NCBI GenBank assembly: GCA_018060845.1
Contig: JAGOVG010000009.1
Coordinates: 1 to 33,005 of the forward strand
Direction of reading: 5' to 3'
DNA length: 33,005 nt
Origin: Candidatus Woesebacteria bacterium
GTDB lineage: Bacteria > Patescibacteriota > Microgenomatia > UBA1400 > UBA12108
Shown here: positions 15,047 through 23,066 of the stretch, piece by piece
Layout of the letters: each line of letters opens with the position of its first letter
Position numbering within the stretch: the first letter of the stretch is position 1
Translations under genes and position numbers: made by a program
Notes under the pieces: generated by a model
What the model was told of the DNA's origin: nothing
The model's input: only the letters and a program-made list of their open reading frames with translations
The model's database searches: none

Positions 15047-15652
15047 ATGACTACTGTGCTCAAACACAAGAGGATTGAACTGCCAGATCTTCCTTACAAA
15101 TACGACGCGCTCGCTCCAGTTATCTCCAAAGAGATTATGATGTTGCATCACACTCGCCATCACTTGGCATATGTGACCGGTGCCAACGCCGCCATGGACA
15201 AGCTCGAAAAAGCTCGTGCAGGTGAGGGTATGGAGATCGATTTCAAAGCTACCATGCGTGACCTCTCATTCCACCTCAATGGCCACAAGCTCCACAGCAT
15301 CTTCTGGTCCAACATGCGGAAGAACAAAAAAGACAATGCTCCCTCTGGCTCACTGCTCGAAAAAATCAACGAACAGTTTGGTAGTTTTGAAGCATTCCAG
15401 ACTGAGTTTGCGGGAGCCGCCAAAGCTGTCGAGGGATCAGGCTGGGCTGCACTCATCGTCTCCGATGGTGATCTGCATGTGATCCAGATCCAAAATCAAA
15501 ATCTCATGATGATTGCTGACTCAACAGTCCTCCTAGTCCTAGATGTCTGGGAGCACGCCTATTACCTAGACTATCAAAACGATAGAGGTAAGTATGTCGA
15601 CTCCTTCTGGGGTCTAGTCAACTGGGACGATGTCGCCGCTCGCTTGAAATAA
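15047..15652 (+). CDS. sodA: iron/manganese superoxide dismutase
   Basis: The enzyme converts superoxide to oxygen and hydrogen peroxide. Metal ligands are visible by family position: His34 in MMLHHTRHH, His83 in GHKLHSIFW, and Asp166 and His170 in DVWEHAYYLDY. Other family blocks are ELPDLPYKYDALAPVIS, GSGWAALIV and VNWDDVAARL at the C-terminus. The protein has 201 residues and no signal peptide, so it is cytosolic. I cannot decide between iron and manganese from sequence alone; the gene symbol is generic. Its neighbours include a VIT-type iron/manganese transporter, which would fit a metal-and-oxygen stress group. Confidence 0.92.
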   Translation: MTTVLKHKRIELPDLPYKYDALAPVISKEIMMLHHTRHHLAYVTGANAAMDKLEKARAGEGMEIDFKATMRDLSFHLNGHKLHSIFWSNMRKNKKDNAPSGSLLEKINEQFGSFEAFQTEFAGAAKAVEGSGWAALIVSDGDLHVIQIQNQNLMMIADSTVLLVLDVWEHAYYLDYQNDRGKYVDSFWGLVNWDDVAARLK

Positions 15653-15658
15653 TTTTCA

Positions 15659-15667
15659 TGCTAAAAT
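15659..15667 (+). promoter_or_regulatory. extended -10 promoter of tRNA-Pro
   Basis: TGC plus TAAAAT, identical to the promoter of the serS leader. Transcription would start near 15674, about 44 bases before the mature tRNA; the precursor leader can form a TCCTA/TAGGA hairpin near 15686-15699. Confidence 0.55.
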
Positions 15668-15717
15668 AATCCAATCGCTTAAGACTCCTATCTTTAGGAT
15701 GTAGCTCTAGGCGTTGT

Positions 15718-15788
15718 CGGGGATTAGTTTAACGGTAGAATTCGCCGATGGGGTCGGTGAGACAGGTGTTCAATTCACCTATCCCCGA
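15718..15788 (+). tRNA. tRNA-Pro (anticodon GGG)
   Basis: A 71-base cloverleaf is complete. The acceptor CGGGGAT pairs with ATCCCCG (15781-15787), and discriminator A is at 15788. U8 and A9 are present. The D-arm GTTT/GAAT has G-U closings and loop G18 G19. The anticodon stem CGCCG/CGGTG has loop ATGGGGT, with T33, anticodon GGG at 15750-15752 and G37. The T-arm AGGTG/CACCT has loop TTCAATT. CCA is not encoded. The weak D-stem is the only unusual part. A T run follows directly after the gene. Confidence 0.9.
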
Positions 15789-15797
15789 CTATTTTTC

Positions 15798-15806
15798 TGT
15801 TATGAT
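15798..15806 (+). promoter_or_regulatory. extended -10 promoter, leaderless VIT1-type gene
   Basis: TGT plus TATGAT ends eight bases before ATG 15815, immediately downstream of tRNA-Pro. Confidence 0.55.
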
Positions 15807-15814
15807 AGTTTGAT

Positions 15815-16339
15815 ATGTCCTCAAATTTAAAACTACGTTTGCCATGGTATAGAGACGAAAATACTTTTCTAAAAAACTTTATTTTTGGTGTCGAAGACTC
15901 GCTCGTTAGCACCGTCGGGCTACTCGCTGGTGTAGCTGCAGCTCAGGCTGGCCGCACCGCAATCATTACCACTGGCTTAGTCTTGATAGTAGTCGAAGGA
16001 TTCTCTATGGGCATCGGTAGTTTTTTGACCGAAGAGACGACCGATGAGATCGCAGGTCGTAAAGACAATGACTTTGAGGCGCTAAAGGGAGGGATCACGA
16101 TGCTGCTCTCATACGTTGGAGCCGGTCTATTGCCTCTTTTTCCTTACTTTATTTGGGACTCCTCTATTGCTATCACAGTGTCTGTTGCCAGTTCGCTCCT
16201 CGGGCTTTTTGGTCTAGGCTTAGGCACAGCCTTATATTTTAATCGTCCGAGACCATTTGTGCGCGCCTTCAAAATGATGTTCTTGGGCGGCTTAGCAGTT
16301 TTTGTGGGAATCGTCATTGGCAAAATCTTCCACCTCTAG
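15815..16339 (+). CDS. VIT1/CCC1-family iron/manganese transporter
   Basis: A 174-residue membrane protein of the vacuolar iron transporter family, which exports or sequesters Fe2+ or Mn2+. The signature first helix reads FGVEDSLVSTVGLLAGVAAA (family form: xDGxxxxxGxxxG), followed by GLVLIVVEGFSMGIGSFLTEETTDE, where the acidic residues line up with the family metal-binding loop, and three further helices to the C-terminus. The family loop of glutamates between helices 2 and 3 is shortened and no ferritin-like domain is fused. In bacteria the protein sits in the cytoplasmic membrane. Confidence 0.85.
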   Translation: MSSNLKLRLPWYRDENTFLKNFIFGVEDSLVSTVGLLAGVAAAQAGRTAIITTGLVLIVVEGFSMGIGSFLTEETTDEIAGRKDNDFEALKGGITMLLSYVGAGLLPLFPYFIWDSSIAITVSVASSLLGLFGLGLGTALYFNRPRPFVRAFKMMFLGGLAVFVGIVIGKIFHL

Positions 16340-16345
16340 TACAAT
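16340..16345 (+). promoter_or_regulatory. -10 box before the MacA-like gene
   Basis: TACAAT overlaps the stop region of the transporter gene and ends eight bases before ATG 16354. AGGA (16346-16349) could also act as a ribosome binding site for a read-through mRNA, so both modes are possible. Confidence 0.45.
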
Positions 16346-16353
16346 AGGACCCT

Positions 16354-17373
16354 ATGCTTAACTGGATCAAATCACACAAACTAACTATTGGCATTGCTGT
16401 CTTGGTTATTGGACTCGGCTTTTACTTTTTTAATGGTCGTGCCAAAACCGAGTACAACGAATACAAAGTCGAATCAGGTAGTATCAGGGAGACTCTCGAG
16501 CTCTCTGGTCGCGTCACCGCCGATGGTATGGCAACCATTCGCTTCCCTGCAGGTGGTCTTATTACCTACCAGGGTGCCAAAGAGGGTGACACAGTCAAAA
16601 AATGGCAGACTCTCGCCAGTGTTGACACCCGCCAGCTCCAAAAGACACTAGAGCAAAAACTTAATCTCTACTCCATACAGCGTGGTACTTTTGAGCAGAC
16701 CGTTGATGACAATGACAACTCCGTTCCCGACAATGACCTAGGCCGCGAACTAAAACGGCTACTTTCGCAGAACCAGTATCAGCTCGAAAACACTGTCAAA
16801 GATGTAGAGTATCTAGATCTATCGCTCAAGCTAACTCGGCTCTCCACACCTATCGCTGGCATCCTGGTCAAGTCTCCTATCAAAACATCTGGTGTCAATG
16901 TCACGGCTACAGACACTTGGATCGTGATCGATCCTACCTCACTCTATTTCTCGGCCGATCTAGATGAGACAGATCTCAAGAGAGTAACAGTCGGGCAAAA
17001 GGTTGAGATCAAACTAGACGCCTATCCTGATAAAACATTTGATAGCGCGATCAGCTCTATTGCCTACACCCCAAAAGAGACGACCAGCGGTACTGTCTAT
17101 GAGATCAAGTTGGCGCTCCCTACCACAGAGCTCTCAACTCTCCGCCTAGGACTCAACGGTAGTGCAACAATAATCCTAAGTGACAAAGGCAATATCCTCC
17201 GTCTGCCCAGTAGCGCCCTGACTTTTGAGGGGACTAAGAGTAGCGTGCTAGTCAAAAATGGTGATAAGTACGAATCAAAAGAAGTAGAAATAGGTATCGA
17301 AAACGATGGTTTCGTCGAAATTACTAAGGGACTAACGCAAAATGACCAAGTCTACAGCCAAAAAAGCCAGTAA
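16354..17373 (+). CDS. MacA/HlyD-type adaptor protein of an ABC export system
   Basis: A 339-residue membrane-fusion-type protein. A single N-terminal helix (about residues 8-26) anchors it outside the membrane. It has the biotinyl-lipoyl-like first half (GSIRETLELSGRVTADGMATIRFPAGGLITY and the KEGDTVKKWQTLASVDT turn), a short helical hairpin (about 92-155), the second lipoyl half (LSTPIAGILVKSPI) and beta-barrel and membrane-proximal domains. The hairpin contains DDNDNSVPDND, which looks like a calcium-loop insertion. It overlaps the ATPase gene by 32 bases. In a cell without an outer membrane, such adaptors probably help the MacB-like permease release its substrate. Confidence 0.85.
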   Translation: MLNWIKSHKLTIGIAVLVIGLGFYFFNGRAKTEYNEYKVESGSIRETLELSGRVTADGMATIRFPAGGLITYQGAKEGDTVKKWQTLASVDTRQLQKTLEQKLNLYSIQRGTFEQTVDDNDNSVPDNDLGRELKRLLSQNQYQLENTVKDVEYLDLSLKLTRLSTPIAGILVKSPIKTSGVNVTATDTWIVIDPTSLYFSADLDETDLKRVTVGQKVEIKLDAYPDKTFDSAISSIAYTPKETTSGTVYEIKLALPTTELSTLRLGLNGSATIILSDKGNILRLPSSALTFEGTKSSVLVKNGDKYESKEVEIGIENDGFVEITKGLTQNDQVYSQKSQ

Positions 17374-18058
17374 GAATAAGACTGTTCTAGAGTTAAAGAA
17401 TGTCTCCAAGATCTACGAACTAGGTGGTCAGGATTTGACCATTCTCAAAAACATCTCAGTATCTATCGACTCGGGTGAGTTGGTAGCAATTGTTGGCCCC
17501 TCAGGTAGTGGCAAAAGCACCCTAATGCACATCATGGGTCTCTTAGACAAACAGACCACAGGTCAAGTAATCTTGGACGGACAAGACGTATCAGGCTTAA
17601 GCGAAGAGGTCCTAGCTAGGATGCGCAATCAATATATTGGCTTTATCTTTCAGCAGTTTAACCTACTTTCTCGCACCACAGCAGTCGAGAATGTGCTCCT
17701 CCCAACACTTTATAGCTCAGATACTACTGACAAAACGAGTAGGGCAAAAGAATTGCTTACCATGCTCGGGCTCGGTGAGCGCTTAAACAACAAACCCAAT
17801 CAGCTCTCTGGTGGTCAGCAACAAAGGGTTGCTATCGCCAGGTCTTTAGTTAATAACCCGAGTGTGATCTTTGCTGATGAGCCAACAGGTAATCTTGATA
17901 GCAAAAGTGGTCACGAAGTAGTCGAAATTTTGAAAAAATTAAATAGCGAAGGACGAACGATTGTTATTGTCACTCATGATCTAGAGCTTGCTAATATTGC
18001 TCACCGCGTAATCAAGATTCTCGATGGCGAGATAGTCTCAGATACGAGGAAAAAATAA
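17342..18058 (+). CDS. MacB/LolD-type ABC transporter ATPase
   Basis: The ATP-hydrolysing subunit of an FtsX-type ABC system. It has Walker A GPSGSGKST, Q-loop FIFQQFNLL, the ABC signature LSGGQQQRVAIARSL, Walker B VIFADEPTGNLDS and the switch histidine in VIVTHDLE. The protein has 238 residues and a basic N-terminal extension of about 14. It lies between adaptor and permease genes; the TAA shares its last base with the permease ATG (TAATG), so the three subunits are translationally coupled. The substrate is unknown; related systems export peptides, siderophores or lipoproteins. Confidence 0.9.
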   Translation: MTKSTAKKASKNKTVLELKNVSKIYELGGQDLTILKNISVSIDSGELVAIVGPSGSGKSTLMHIMGLLDKQTTGQVILDGQDVSGLSEEVLARMRNQYIGFIFQQFNLLSRTTAVENVLLPTLYSSDTTDKTSRAKELLTMLGLGERLNNKPNQLSGGQQQRVAIARSLVNNPSVIFADEPTGNLDSKSGHEVVEILKKLNSEGRTIVIVTHDLELANIAHRVIKILDGEIVSDTRKK

Positions 18059-19272
18059 TGAAAGTCTCAACCCTCGCCAAATCAGCCTTTATCAGTATTG
18101 CCCGCAACAAGCTACGTTCTTTTTTGACCACTCTCGGTGTCGTGATCGGCGTCCTCTCGGTTATCCTCTTAACTAGTATTGGTAACGGTCTAACCGTGTT
18201 TGTCGAAGAGCAATTTGCCAATCTAGGGTCCAACCTTCTCATTGTCTCACCAGGTGAGATCGTGGGGGACGACGGTGGCTTTAACCAAGAAGCAGCTGCT
18301 CTATCTTTGACCACCTCCAAACTCAGTATCATAGATGCTAATGCGCTAGAGCGTGCAGGCTACCCACTAGGCGATGTCTCAGTTGTGATCGAGGGTGGGG
18401 TGGATGTACGTACTCCACAGGGTAAGAGGCAGGGTTTCTCTGTCGCAACCACTCCCGAATACTCGACTCTTCGTAATACCAAGACCACGAGTGGCAGGTT
18501 CTTTAATGAGAGTGATGTTAGTAGTAGTCGCAAAGTCGCCGTGATCGGTAGCAAAATTGCCGAGAAACTCTTTGTGGGAGTCGAGCCAGTTGGTCAAGAA
18601 GTAACCCTAAATAGAGTTAGGTTTGAGGTCATTGGTGTTGCCGAACCCAAGAGTAGTGGTAGCTTTGGTGGACCTGACATTGATAGTTCAGTCTATATCC
18701 CATACACTACAGCTAGGAGTGCCCTAGGCCAAGAAAAGATCTCATATCTCCTCGTTCAGGCAGTAGATAAACAGCAAATAGAACGTGCCAAAGAGAAGAT
18801 CAAAACTATCATGGATAAGCGGCTCAATGAAGAAGATTTTTCTGTGACTGACCAGAGAGAGATCTTAAAAACTATTCAAACCATTCTCGGTACACTGACA
18901 GTCGGGCTTGCTGGCATCGCTGCCATCTCATTGGTGGTCGGAGGTATCGGCATCATGAACATCATGCTAGTCGCGGTCTCAGAGCGTACCAGAGAGATCG
19001 GGCTTCGCAAGGCACTTGGTGCCACACCTAAGAGTATCTTGATCCAGTTTTTGATTGAGTCGGCCGTGCTCTCGACCCTAGGCGGTGTTATTGGTATCAT
19101 TCTAGGTATCCTAGGCGCACTAGCTCTCCGCGCCTTCTTCCCGGCTACACCATCTATTGACTCGATCCTCCTAGCTTTTGGCGTCTCACTCCTCACTGGC
19201 ATTGTCTTTGGCGTATTCCCGGCCCGCAAAGCTGCTCAGCTTAATCCTATCGAAGCACTTCGATACGAATAG
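18058..19272 (+). CDS. MacB-like ABC transporter permease
   Basis: A 404-residue permease with the MacB layout: helix 1 (about residues 20-40), a large extracytoplasmic domain (about 45-270) containing GVDVRTPQGKRQGF and FGGPDIDSSVYIPY, and three C-terminal helices with the FtsX-domain signature RTREIGLRKALGAT. The ATPase is separate rather than fused as in E. coli MacB. Together with the two genes upstream it forms a complete adaptor-ATPase-permease set. No TolC-like outer-membrane partner is seen, as expected if the cell has one membrane. Confidence 0.9.
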   Translation: MKVSTLAKSAFISIARNKLRSFLTTLGVVIGVLSVILLTSIGNGLTVFVEEQFANLGSNLLIVSPGEIVGDDGGFNQEAAALSLTTSKLSIIDANALERAGYPLGDVSVVIEGGVDVRTPQGKRQGFSVATTPEYSTLRNTKTTSGRFFNESDVSSSRKVAVIGSKIAEKLFVGVEPVGQEVTLNRVRFEVIGVAEPKSSGSFGGPDIDSSVYIPYTTARSALGQEKISYLLVQAVDKQQIERAKEKIKTIMDKRLNEEDFSVTDQREILKTIQTILGTLTVGLAGIAAISLVVGGIGIMNIMLVAVSERTREIGLRKALGATPKSILIQFLIESAVLSTLGGVIGIILGILGALALRAFFPATPSIDSILLAFGVSLLTGIVFGVFPARKAAQLNPIEALRYE

Positions 19273-19279
19273 TGTCTGG

Positions 19280-19285
19280 TATCAT
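19280..19285 (+). promoter_or_regulatory. -10 box, leaderless
   Basis: TATCAT ends six bases before ATG 19292, a few bases after the permease stop. It decides the start of the next gene. Confidence 0.5.
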
Positions 19286-19291
19286 GGAGTC

Positions 19292-19669
19292 ATGCGCACT
19301 GTTATAGTTCTCCTCATTACCCTAGGTCTGGCATACGGCGGATACATGTTATGGTCTCAGACTCAAGGGGTCGATACAGCGAACAATCTTGATCCCATTG
19401 GTAGCTTTACTACGCCGAATCTCAGTTTGCAGGACGACAAGTCTGTGCTTGCTAATCTTGAGTCAGTCCTAGGTGCCAGTATTAGTAACGGGGTGGAGGC
19501 GGTGACAGGTGCAATAAATACAGTGACAAATGGAGCTAGTGAGCCAATTATTAATAACGCGATCTCCAATTTTCAAAAAGAGTTGTCCAAACTGCCCGAA
19601 GATCAGGTTAAAAAGATCCAGTATAATTACTGCAAAAGTATAGTCGAGGAATTTGAAAAAACTAATTAA
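19292..19669 (+). CDS. small membrane-anchored hypothetical protein
   Basis: A 125-residue protein with an N-terminal hydrophobic helix (MRTVIVLLITLGLAYGGYML) acting as anchor or uncleaved signal, followed by a polar region with a predicted amphipathic helix near residues 50-75 and a helical C-terminus. I do not recognise the family. I choose ATG 19292 because a -10 box lies immediately upstream; the upstream start 19178 would lie inside the permease gene. It follows the MacAB-like set and may be an accessory subunit, but position is the only evidence. Confidence 0.55.
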   Translation: MRTVIVLLITLGLAYGGYMLWSQTQGVDTANNLDPIGSFTTPNLSLQDDKSVLANLESVLGASISNGVEAVTGAINTVTNGASEPIINNAISNFQKELSKLPEDQVKKIQYNYCKSIVEEFEKTN

Positions 19670-19689
19670 TAACTTACAACTAGGTACTT

Positions 19690-20535
19690 ATGACTAATAT
19701 TCGTCGTGTTGGTGGCCACGTAGGTGGTGGCTTAACCTCTGCTATAGATAATACGCTCGCAATCGGTGGCAACTGTCTACAGATCTTTGCAGGTAGTCCA
19801 CGCATGTGGGCCAGGTCTCTTTGGCCAGACGATGTGACCAATAAATTTAAAGAGTCAGCTGCTAAGCATGATCTCAATACTGTCTATATTCACGCGCTCT
19901 ACCTTACCAATCTAGCGAGCGATAACGATGAACTAGTCGAAAAATCTATTGCCGCATTAGTCATGGACATGAAAAATTCTGCTGCCATTGGCGGAGCTGG
20001 AGTCGTATTGCACATCGGTAGTCACCAGGGTCGAGGGTGGGAAAATGCTCGCTCTTTAGTAATCGAAAGTATTCGCAAAGTCTTAGAGAGTACTCCCACA
20101 AACTCATATCTCCTCCTCGAAAACTCAGCCGGGCAAAAAGGTAAGATCGGCTCACTCACCGAGCTCAGAGATATTCTAGATGCGATCTCCGATCCTCGCC
20201 TCAAGGTCTGTCTAGATACCGCTCACGCCTTTGAAGCTGGCTACAACTTTACGACAGATCAAGGGTTAGGTATGTGGATCAAAGAAATAGAAACAACCAT
20301 CGGGTTCGAAAAAATCGAATTACTCCACCTCAATGATAGCAAGACTCCGCTAGGCAGCGGTCGTGACAATCACCAAAATATTGGTGATGGCTACATTGGT
20401 AGTGATGGTATTAGTCGCCTCATTAACCATCCCAAGCTCTCCCATCTCCCACTAATTCTCGAAGTCCCAGGGTTAGAGGGCATGGGTCCAGACAAAGAGA
20501 ACATCGAACGGGTTAAGAATATAATCAACATCTAG
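19690..20535 (+). CDS. nfo: endonuclease IV (AP endonuclease)
   Basis: Endonuclease IV cuts DNA 5' of abasic sites in base-excision repair. All nine zinc ligands can be placed by family position: His68 (YIHALYL), His108 (VLHIGSH), Glu144 (LLLENSAG), Asp176 and His179 (CLDTAHAF), His213 (LLHLND), Asp226 and His228 (GRDNHQN) and Glu258 (LILEVPG). The protein has 281 residues, close to the E. coli length of 285. TACAAC (about 19676-19681) may be its -10 box, with AGG between it and the ATG; the gene starts 20 bases after the preceding stop. Confidence 0.95.
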   Translation: MTNIRRVGGHVGGGLTSAIDNTLAIGGNCLQIFAGSPRMWARSLWPDDVTNKFKESAAKHDLNTVYIHALYLTNLASDNDELVEKSIAALVMDMKNSAAIGGAGVVLHIGSHQGRGWENARSLVIESIRKVLESTPTNSYLLLENSAGQKGKIGSLTELRDILDAISDPRLKVCLDTAHAFEAGYNFTTDQGLGMWIKEIETTIGFEKIELLHLNDSKTPLGSGRDNHQNIGDGYIGSDGISRLINHPKLSHLPLILEVPGLEGMGPDKENIERVKNIINI

Positions 20536-20615
20536 CCTGCCTGCCCGCCAATCATACCCAGATTCATAAAACGGCAAAATAAGCAGTCTGTATGTTATCT
20601 GGAATGATGGTGGGG

Positions 20616-20621
20616 TAAAAT
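20616..20621 (+). promoter_or_regulatory. -10 box, leaderless release factor gene
   Basis: TAAAAT ends six bases before ATG 20628. The 92 bases upstream to the nfo stop show no other clear signal. Confidence 0.55.
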
Positions 20622-20627
20622 AGCAGC

Positions 20628-21674
20628 ATGTCAGATTACAGATCGCGTCTCGAAGATATTAAATCCAAGCTAAAGTTAGCGGAGCTTGCTGCCGAAAAAG
20701 TAGTCCTCCTCAAAGAAATGGAAGCGGGCGACTTTTGGGACAACAGTGATTTAGCCCAAAAAAAGAGCCAGCGCCTCTCCGAGATTAACTCCCTCTTTGA
20801 TTCTGTCGAGCATGTAGAGAATGCCATTGGTGATGCCGAGACAGCAGCCGAGCTAGGGGATGAAATAAGTAAGTATGAGGGTATAGCCGAGAGCGCACTC
20901 GGCAAGCTGGAGATGAACACCTATCTCTCTGGTCGCTTTGACGGTCTTGATGCCATCCTCAGTATTCACGCCGGCGCCGGTGGTACCGAAGCCATGGATT
21001 GGTCCGAGATGCTCTACCGTATGTATCTGCGCTACGCCGAGCGATCAGGCTGGGGCTACGAAGTCTTAGATGAGACTAGGGGGGACGAAGCCGGGATCAA
21101 ATCAGCCACAGTCAGGTTTAAAGGTAAAAATGCCTATGGTCTACTCAAAAGGGAGCAGGGCACCCACCGCCTAGTCAGACTCTCGCCCTTTAATGCCGAC
21201 AAACTAAGACAGACTAGCTTTAGCTTGGTCGAAGTCTTGCCAGGAGTAGAGGAAGATACGCCCGATGTTGTTGTTAGGGACGAAGACGTAGAGTGGCAGT
21301 TCTTCCGCGCTGGTGGTCACGGCGGCCAGAACGTAAATAAGGTCAGCACAGCAGTCCGCCTGATCCACAAGCCCAGTGGTATCGTGATCGTCTCCACCCA
21401 GGAGAGGTATCAGGAGCGCAATCGTGAGATCTGTATGCGCCAGCTCAAAGCCAAGCTCTGGGAGATCGACGAAGCCAAGAGGAAGGCAGAGATCAGCACC
21501 GCCAAGGGCGAGTACAGAGTAGCCAGTTTTGGTAATCAGATTAGGAGCTATGTCCTGCATCCCTACAAGTTAGTCAAAGATGTACGGACCGAACACGAGA
21601 CCAGTGATGCCGAGGGTGTCTTAGGTGGCGATCTAGACGGCTTTATTCAGGCCGAGCTTAAATTACTCATCTAA
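20628..21674 (+). CDS. prfB: peptide chain release factor 2
   Basis: RF2 reads UGA and UAA stops and triggers peptide release. The stop-reading tripeptide SPF is at residues 186-188 and the catalytic GGQ at 232-234 ([10 protein letters not shown]). The first 100 residues form the usual helical domain ([12 protein letters not shown]). The coding frame is continuous for 348 residues: the programmed +1 frameshift near codon 26 that autoregulates prfB in many bacteria is absent, and the protein starts leaderless about where the downstream frame would begin. Its presence agrees with UGA being a genuine stop here. Confidence 0.95.
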   Translation: MSDYRSRLEDIKSKLKLAELAAEKVVLLKEMEAGDFWDNSDLAQKKSQRLSEINSLFDSVEHVENAIGDAETAAELGDEISKYEGIAESALGKLEMNTYLSGRFDGLDAILSIHAGAGGTEAMDWSEMLYRMYLRYAERSGWGYEVLDETRGDEAGIKSATVRFKGKNAYGLLKREQGTHRLVRLSPFNADKLRQTSFSLVEVLPGVEEDTPDVVVRDEDVEWQFFRAGGHGGQNVNKVSTAVRLIHKPSGIVIVSTQERYQERNREICMRQLKAKLWEIDEAKRKAEISTAKGEYRVASFGNQIRSYVLHPYKLVKDVRTEHETSDAEGVLGGDLDGFIQAELKLLI

Positions 21675-21700
21675 TCACTTTTGGATTTATCCAAGATCTC

Positions 21701-21709
21701 TGCTATATT
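21701..21709 (+). promoter_or_regulatory. extended -10 promoter with short leader
   Basis: TGC plus TATATT places the transcription start near 21716. A leader of about 24 bases with a good AGGAG (21730-21734) precedes ATG 21740, one of the few clear Shine-Dalgarno genes in the window. Confidence 0.55.
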
Positions 21710-21739
21710 ACGACTATACAACTTGTATTAGGAGTAATT

Positions 21740-22276
21740 ATGGACGATATAAGGCCGATCAATCTAGATACTAACAATCAACCAGAAGGAATACCTATGC
21801 AGCCAGTTCAAAGCAAAAAGAATCTCATCATGCCTATCCTCTTAATTATTGGTGTGGTTGGTGGGCTATTTCTCGGTTATCAGCTCGCCAAAGATAAGCT
21901 CTTATTAGCTGGTGGCGACGCTACGCCAGGTGCTTCTAAACTAGCCCAGAATCCAGATAGTGCAGCTAGTGTCAAAGCAGGCGATGTCTTTGGAGCAGCT
22001 GACGAGAAAACTTTCCGTGATCAAGCCGAGGGGGTACTCCAGCCAGGTGGTATCGAGGGCGAGGGGAGTCACCATATCGAGCGCGGAGCCAACGCTAGTC
22101 AGTGGGTCTATGTAACTTCGTCAGTCGTTGATCTAGATCTCTTTATTGGTCATCAGGTGACTGTTTGGGGCGAGACCAACTCAGGCAAAAAAGCTGGTTG
22201 GCTCATGGACGTCGGTCGTCTCAAAGTCCAGGAGTTAAACGCCGCCGAGATCAACAATATCGAACCAGCCGAATAA
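21740..22276 (+). CDS. membrane-anchored protein with C-terminal OB-like domain
   Basis: A 178-residue protein with a cytoplasmic N-terminal tail, one transmembrane helix (about residues 28-47) and an extracytoplasmic part. Residues about 100-165 have the pattern EGEGSHHIERG, ASQWVYVTSSVVDLDLFIGHQVTVWGET and KAGWLMDVGRLKV, a small beta-barrel (OB-like) arrangement I associate with CPR membrane proteins of unknown function. It lies immediately upstream of ftsE and on the same strand, so a link with division or wall assembly is possible but unproven. Confidence 0.6.
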   Translation: MDDIRPINLDTNNQPEGIPMQPVQSKKNLIMPILLIIGVVGGLFLGYQLAKDKLLLAGGDATPGASKLAQNPDSAASVKAGDVFGAADEKTFRDQAEGVLQPGGIEGEGSHHIERGANASQWVYVTSSVVDLDLFIGHQVTVWGETNSGKKAGWLMDVGRLKVQELNAAEINNIEPAE

Positions 22277-22316
22277 AAGTAAGTTAGTTTATAACGTTGT
22301 ACTTTAGGACTAAGTA

Positions 22317-23048
22317 ATGATAATTTTCGACTCAGTCAGCAAAGTTTACGGCAATGGTACAGTTGCTCTAGATAATGTCTCGTTTGCCTTAGGCGTTGGT
22401 GATTTTGCAATTATCTCTGGTCCATCTGGGTCTGGCAAAACTACCTTAATGAAATTGATAATCAAAGAGATCACCCCAACCAAAGGTAAGGTAGTAGTCG
22501 ATGGCGATGATACGTCAGATATCCCGTCCAAAAACATCCATCTCTTGCGAAGGAAAGTTGGTGTCATTTTTCAGGATGCCAAGCTACTAGAGGGTAAGAC
22601 CGTGGCCGAGAATATAGATATCGTACTAGAGATCATGGGTTTATCCGAGTCAGAGATTGTCAAAAGACGCAACGACCTACTCGAGCTAACGGGCATTGCT
22701 CATCACAGCGCCGACTTTCCCTCACAGCTCTCAGGTGGTGAGGCTCAGCGCCTAGGTATCGCCCGCGCCCTCTCCACCCAGCCCAAAGTACTCTTTGCCG
22801 ACGAGCCGACAGGCAACCTGGATCCAGCCACCGCCAAAGATATCATTAGCCTCCTACAAGATATTAATACCCAGGGTACTACAGTACTTATGGCGACTCA
22901 TGACCTCGAATACGTCAAACACCTCAAAGCCCATCGCTTAGTCCTTACCAAAGGTGTCTTAACCTCTGACTCTTCTCAAAATCACAAGACCCATCACGAT
23001 ACCAAAGAATCAGAAAAAACCGCACCCGAGCACGACAAAAAAAGCTAA
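22317..23048 (+). CDS. ftsE: cell-division ATPase FtsE
   Basis: FtsE is the ATPase of the FtsEX complex that passes mechanical signals to wall hydrolases at the septum. It has Walker A GPSGSGKTT, Q-loop GVIFQDAKLL, signature LSGGEAQRLGIARAL, Walker B VLFADEPTGNLDP and H-loop MATHDLEYVK. The first residues (MIIFDSVSKVYGNGTVALDNVSF) are typical FtsE. A polar tail rich in His, Lys and Glu (about 220-243) is not typical. AGGA (22306-22309) serves as ribosome binding site. ftsX follows after 18 bases. Confidence 0.92.
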   Translation: MIIFDSVSKVYGNGTVALDNVSFALGVGDFAIISGPSGSGKTTLMKLIIKEITPTKGKVVVDGDDTSDIPSKNIHLLRRKVGVIFQDAKLLEGKTVAENIDIVLEIMGLSESEIVKRRNDLLELTGIAHHSADFPSQLSGGEAQRLGIARALSTQPKVLFADEPTGNLDPATAKDIISLLQDINTQGTTVLMATHDLEYVKHLKAHRLVLTKGVLTSDSSQNHKTHHDTKESEKTAPEHDKKS

Positions 23049-23051
23049 ATC

Positions 23052-23060
23052 TGCTAGAGT
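23052..23060 (+). promoter_or_regulatory. extended -10-like element before ftsX
   Basis: TGC plus TAGAGT ends six bases before ATG 23067. It may give ftsX and the hydrolase gene an additional, leaderless start inside the operon. Confidence 0.4.
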
Positions 23061-23066
23061 GTAACC

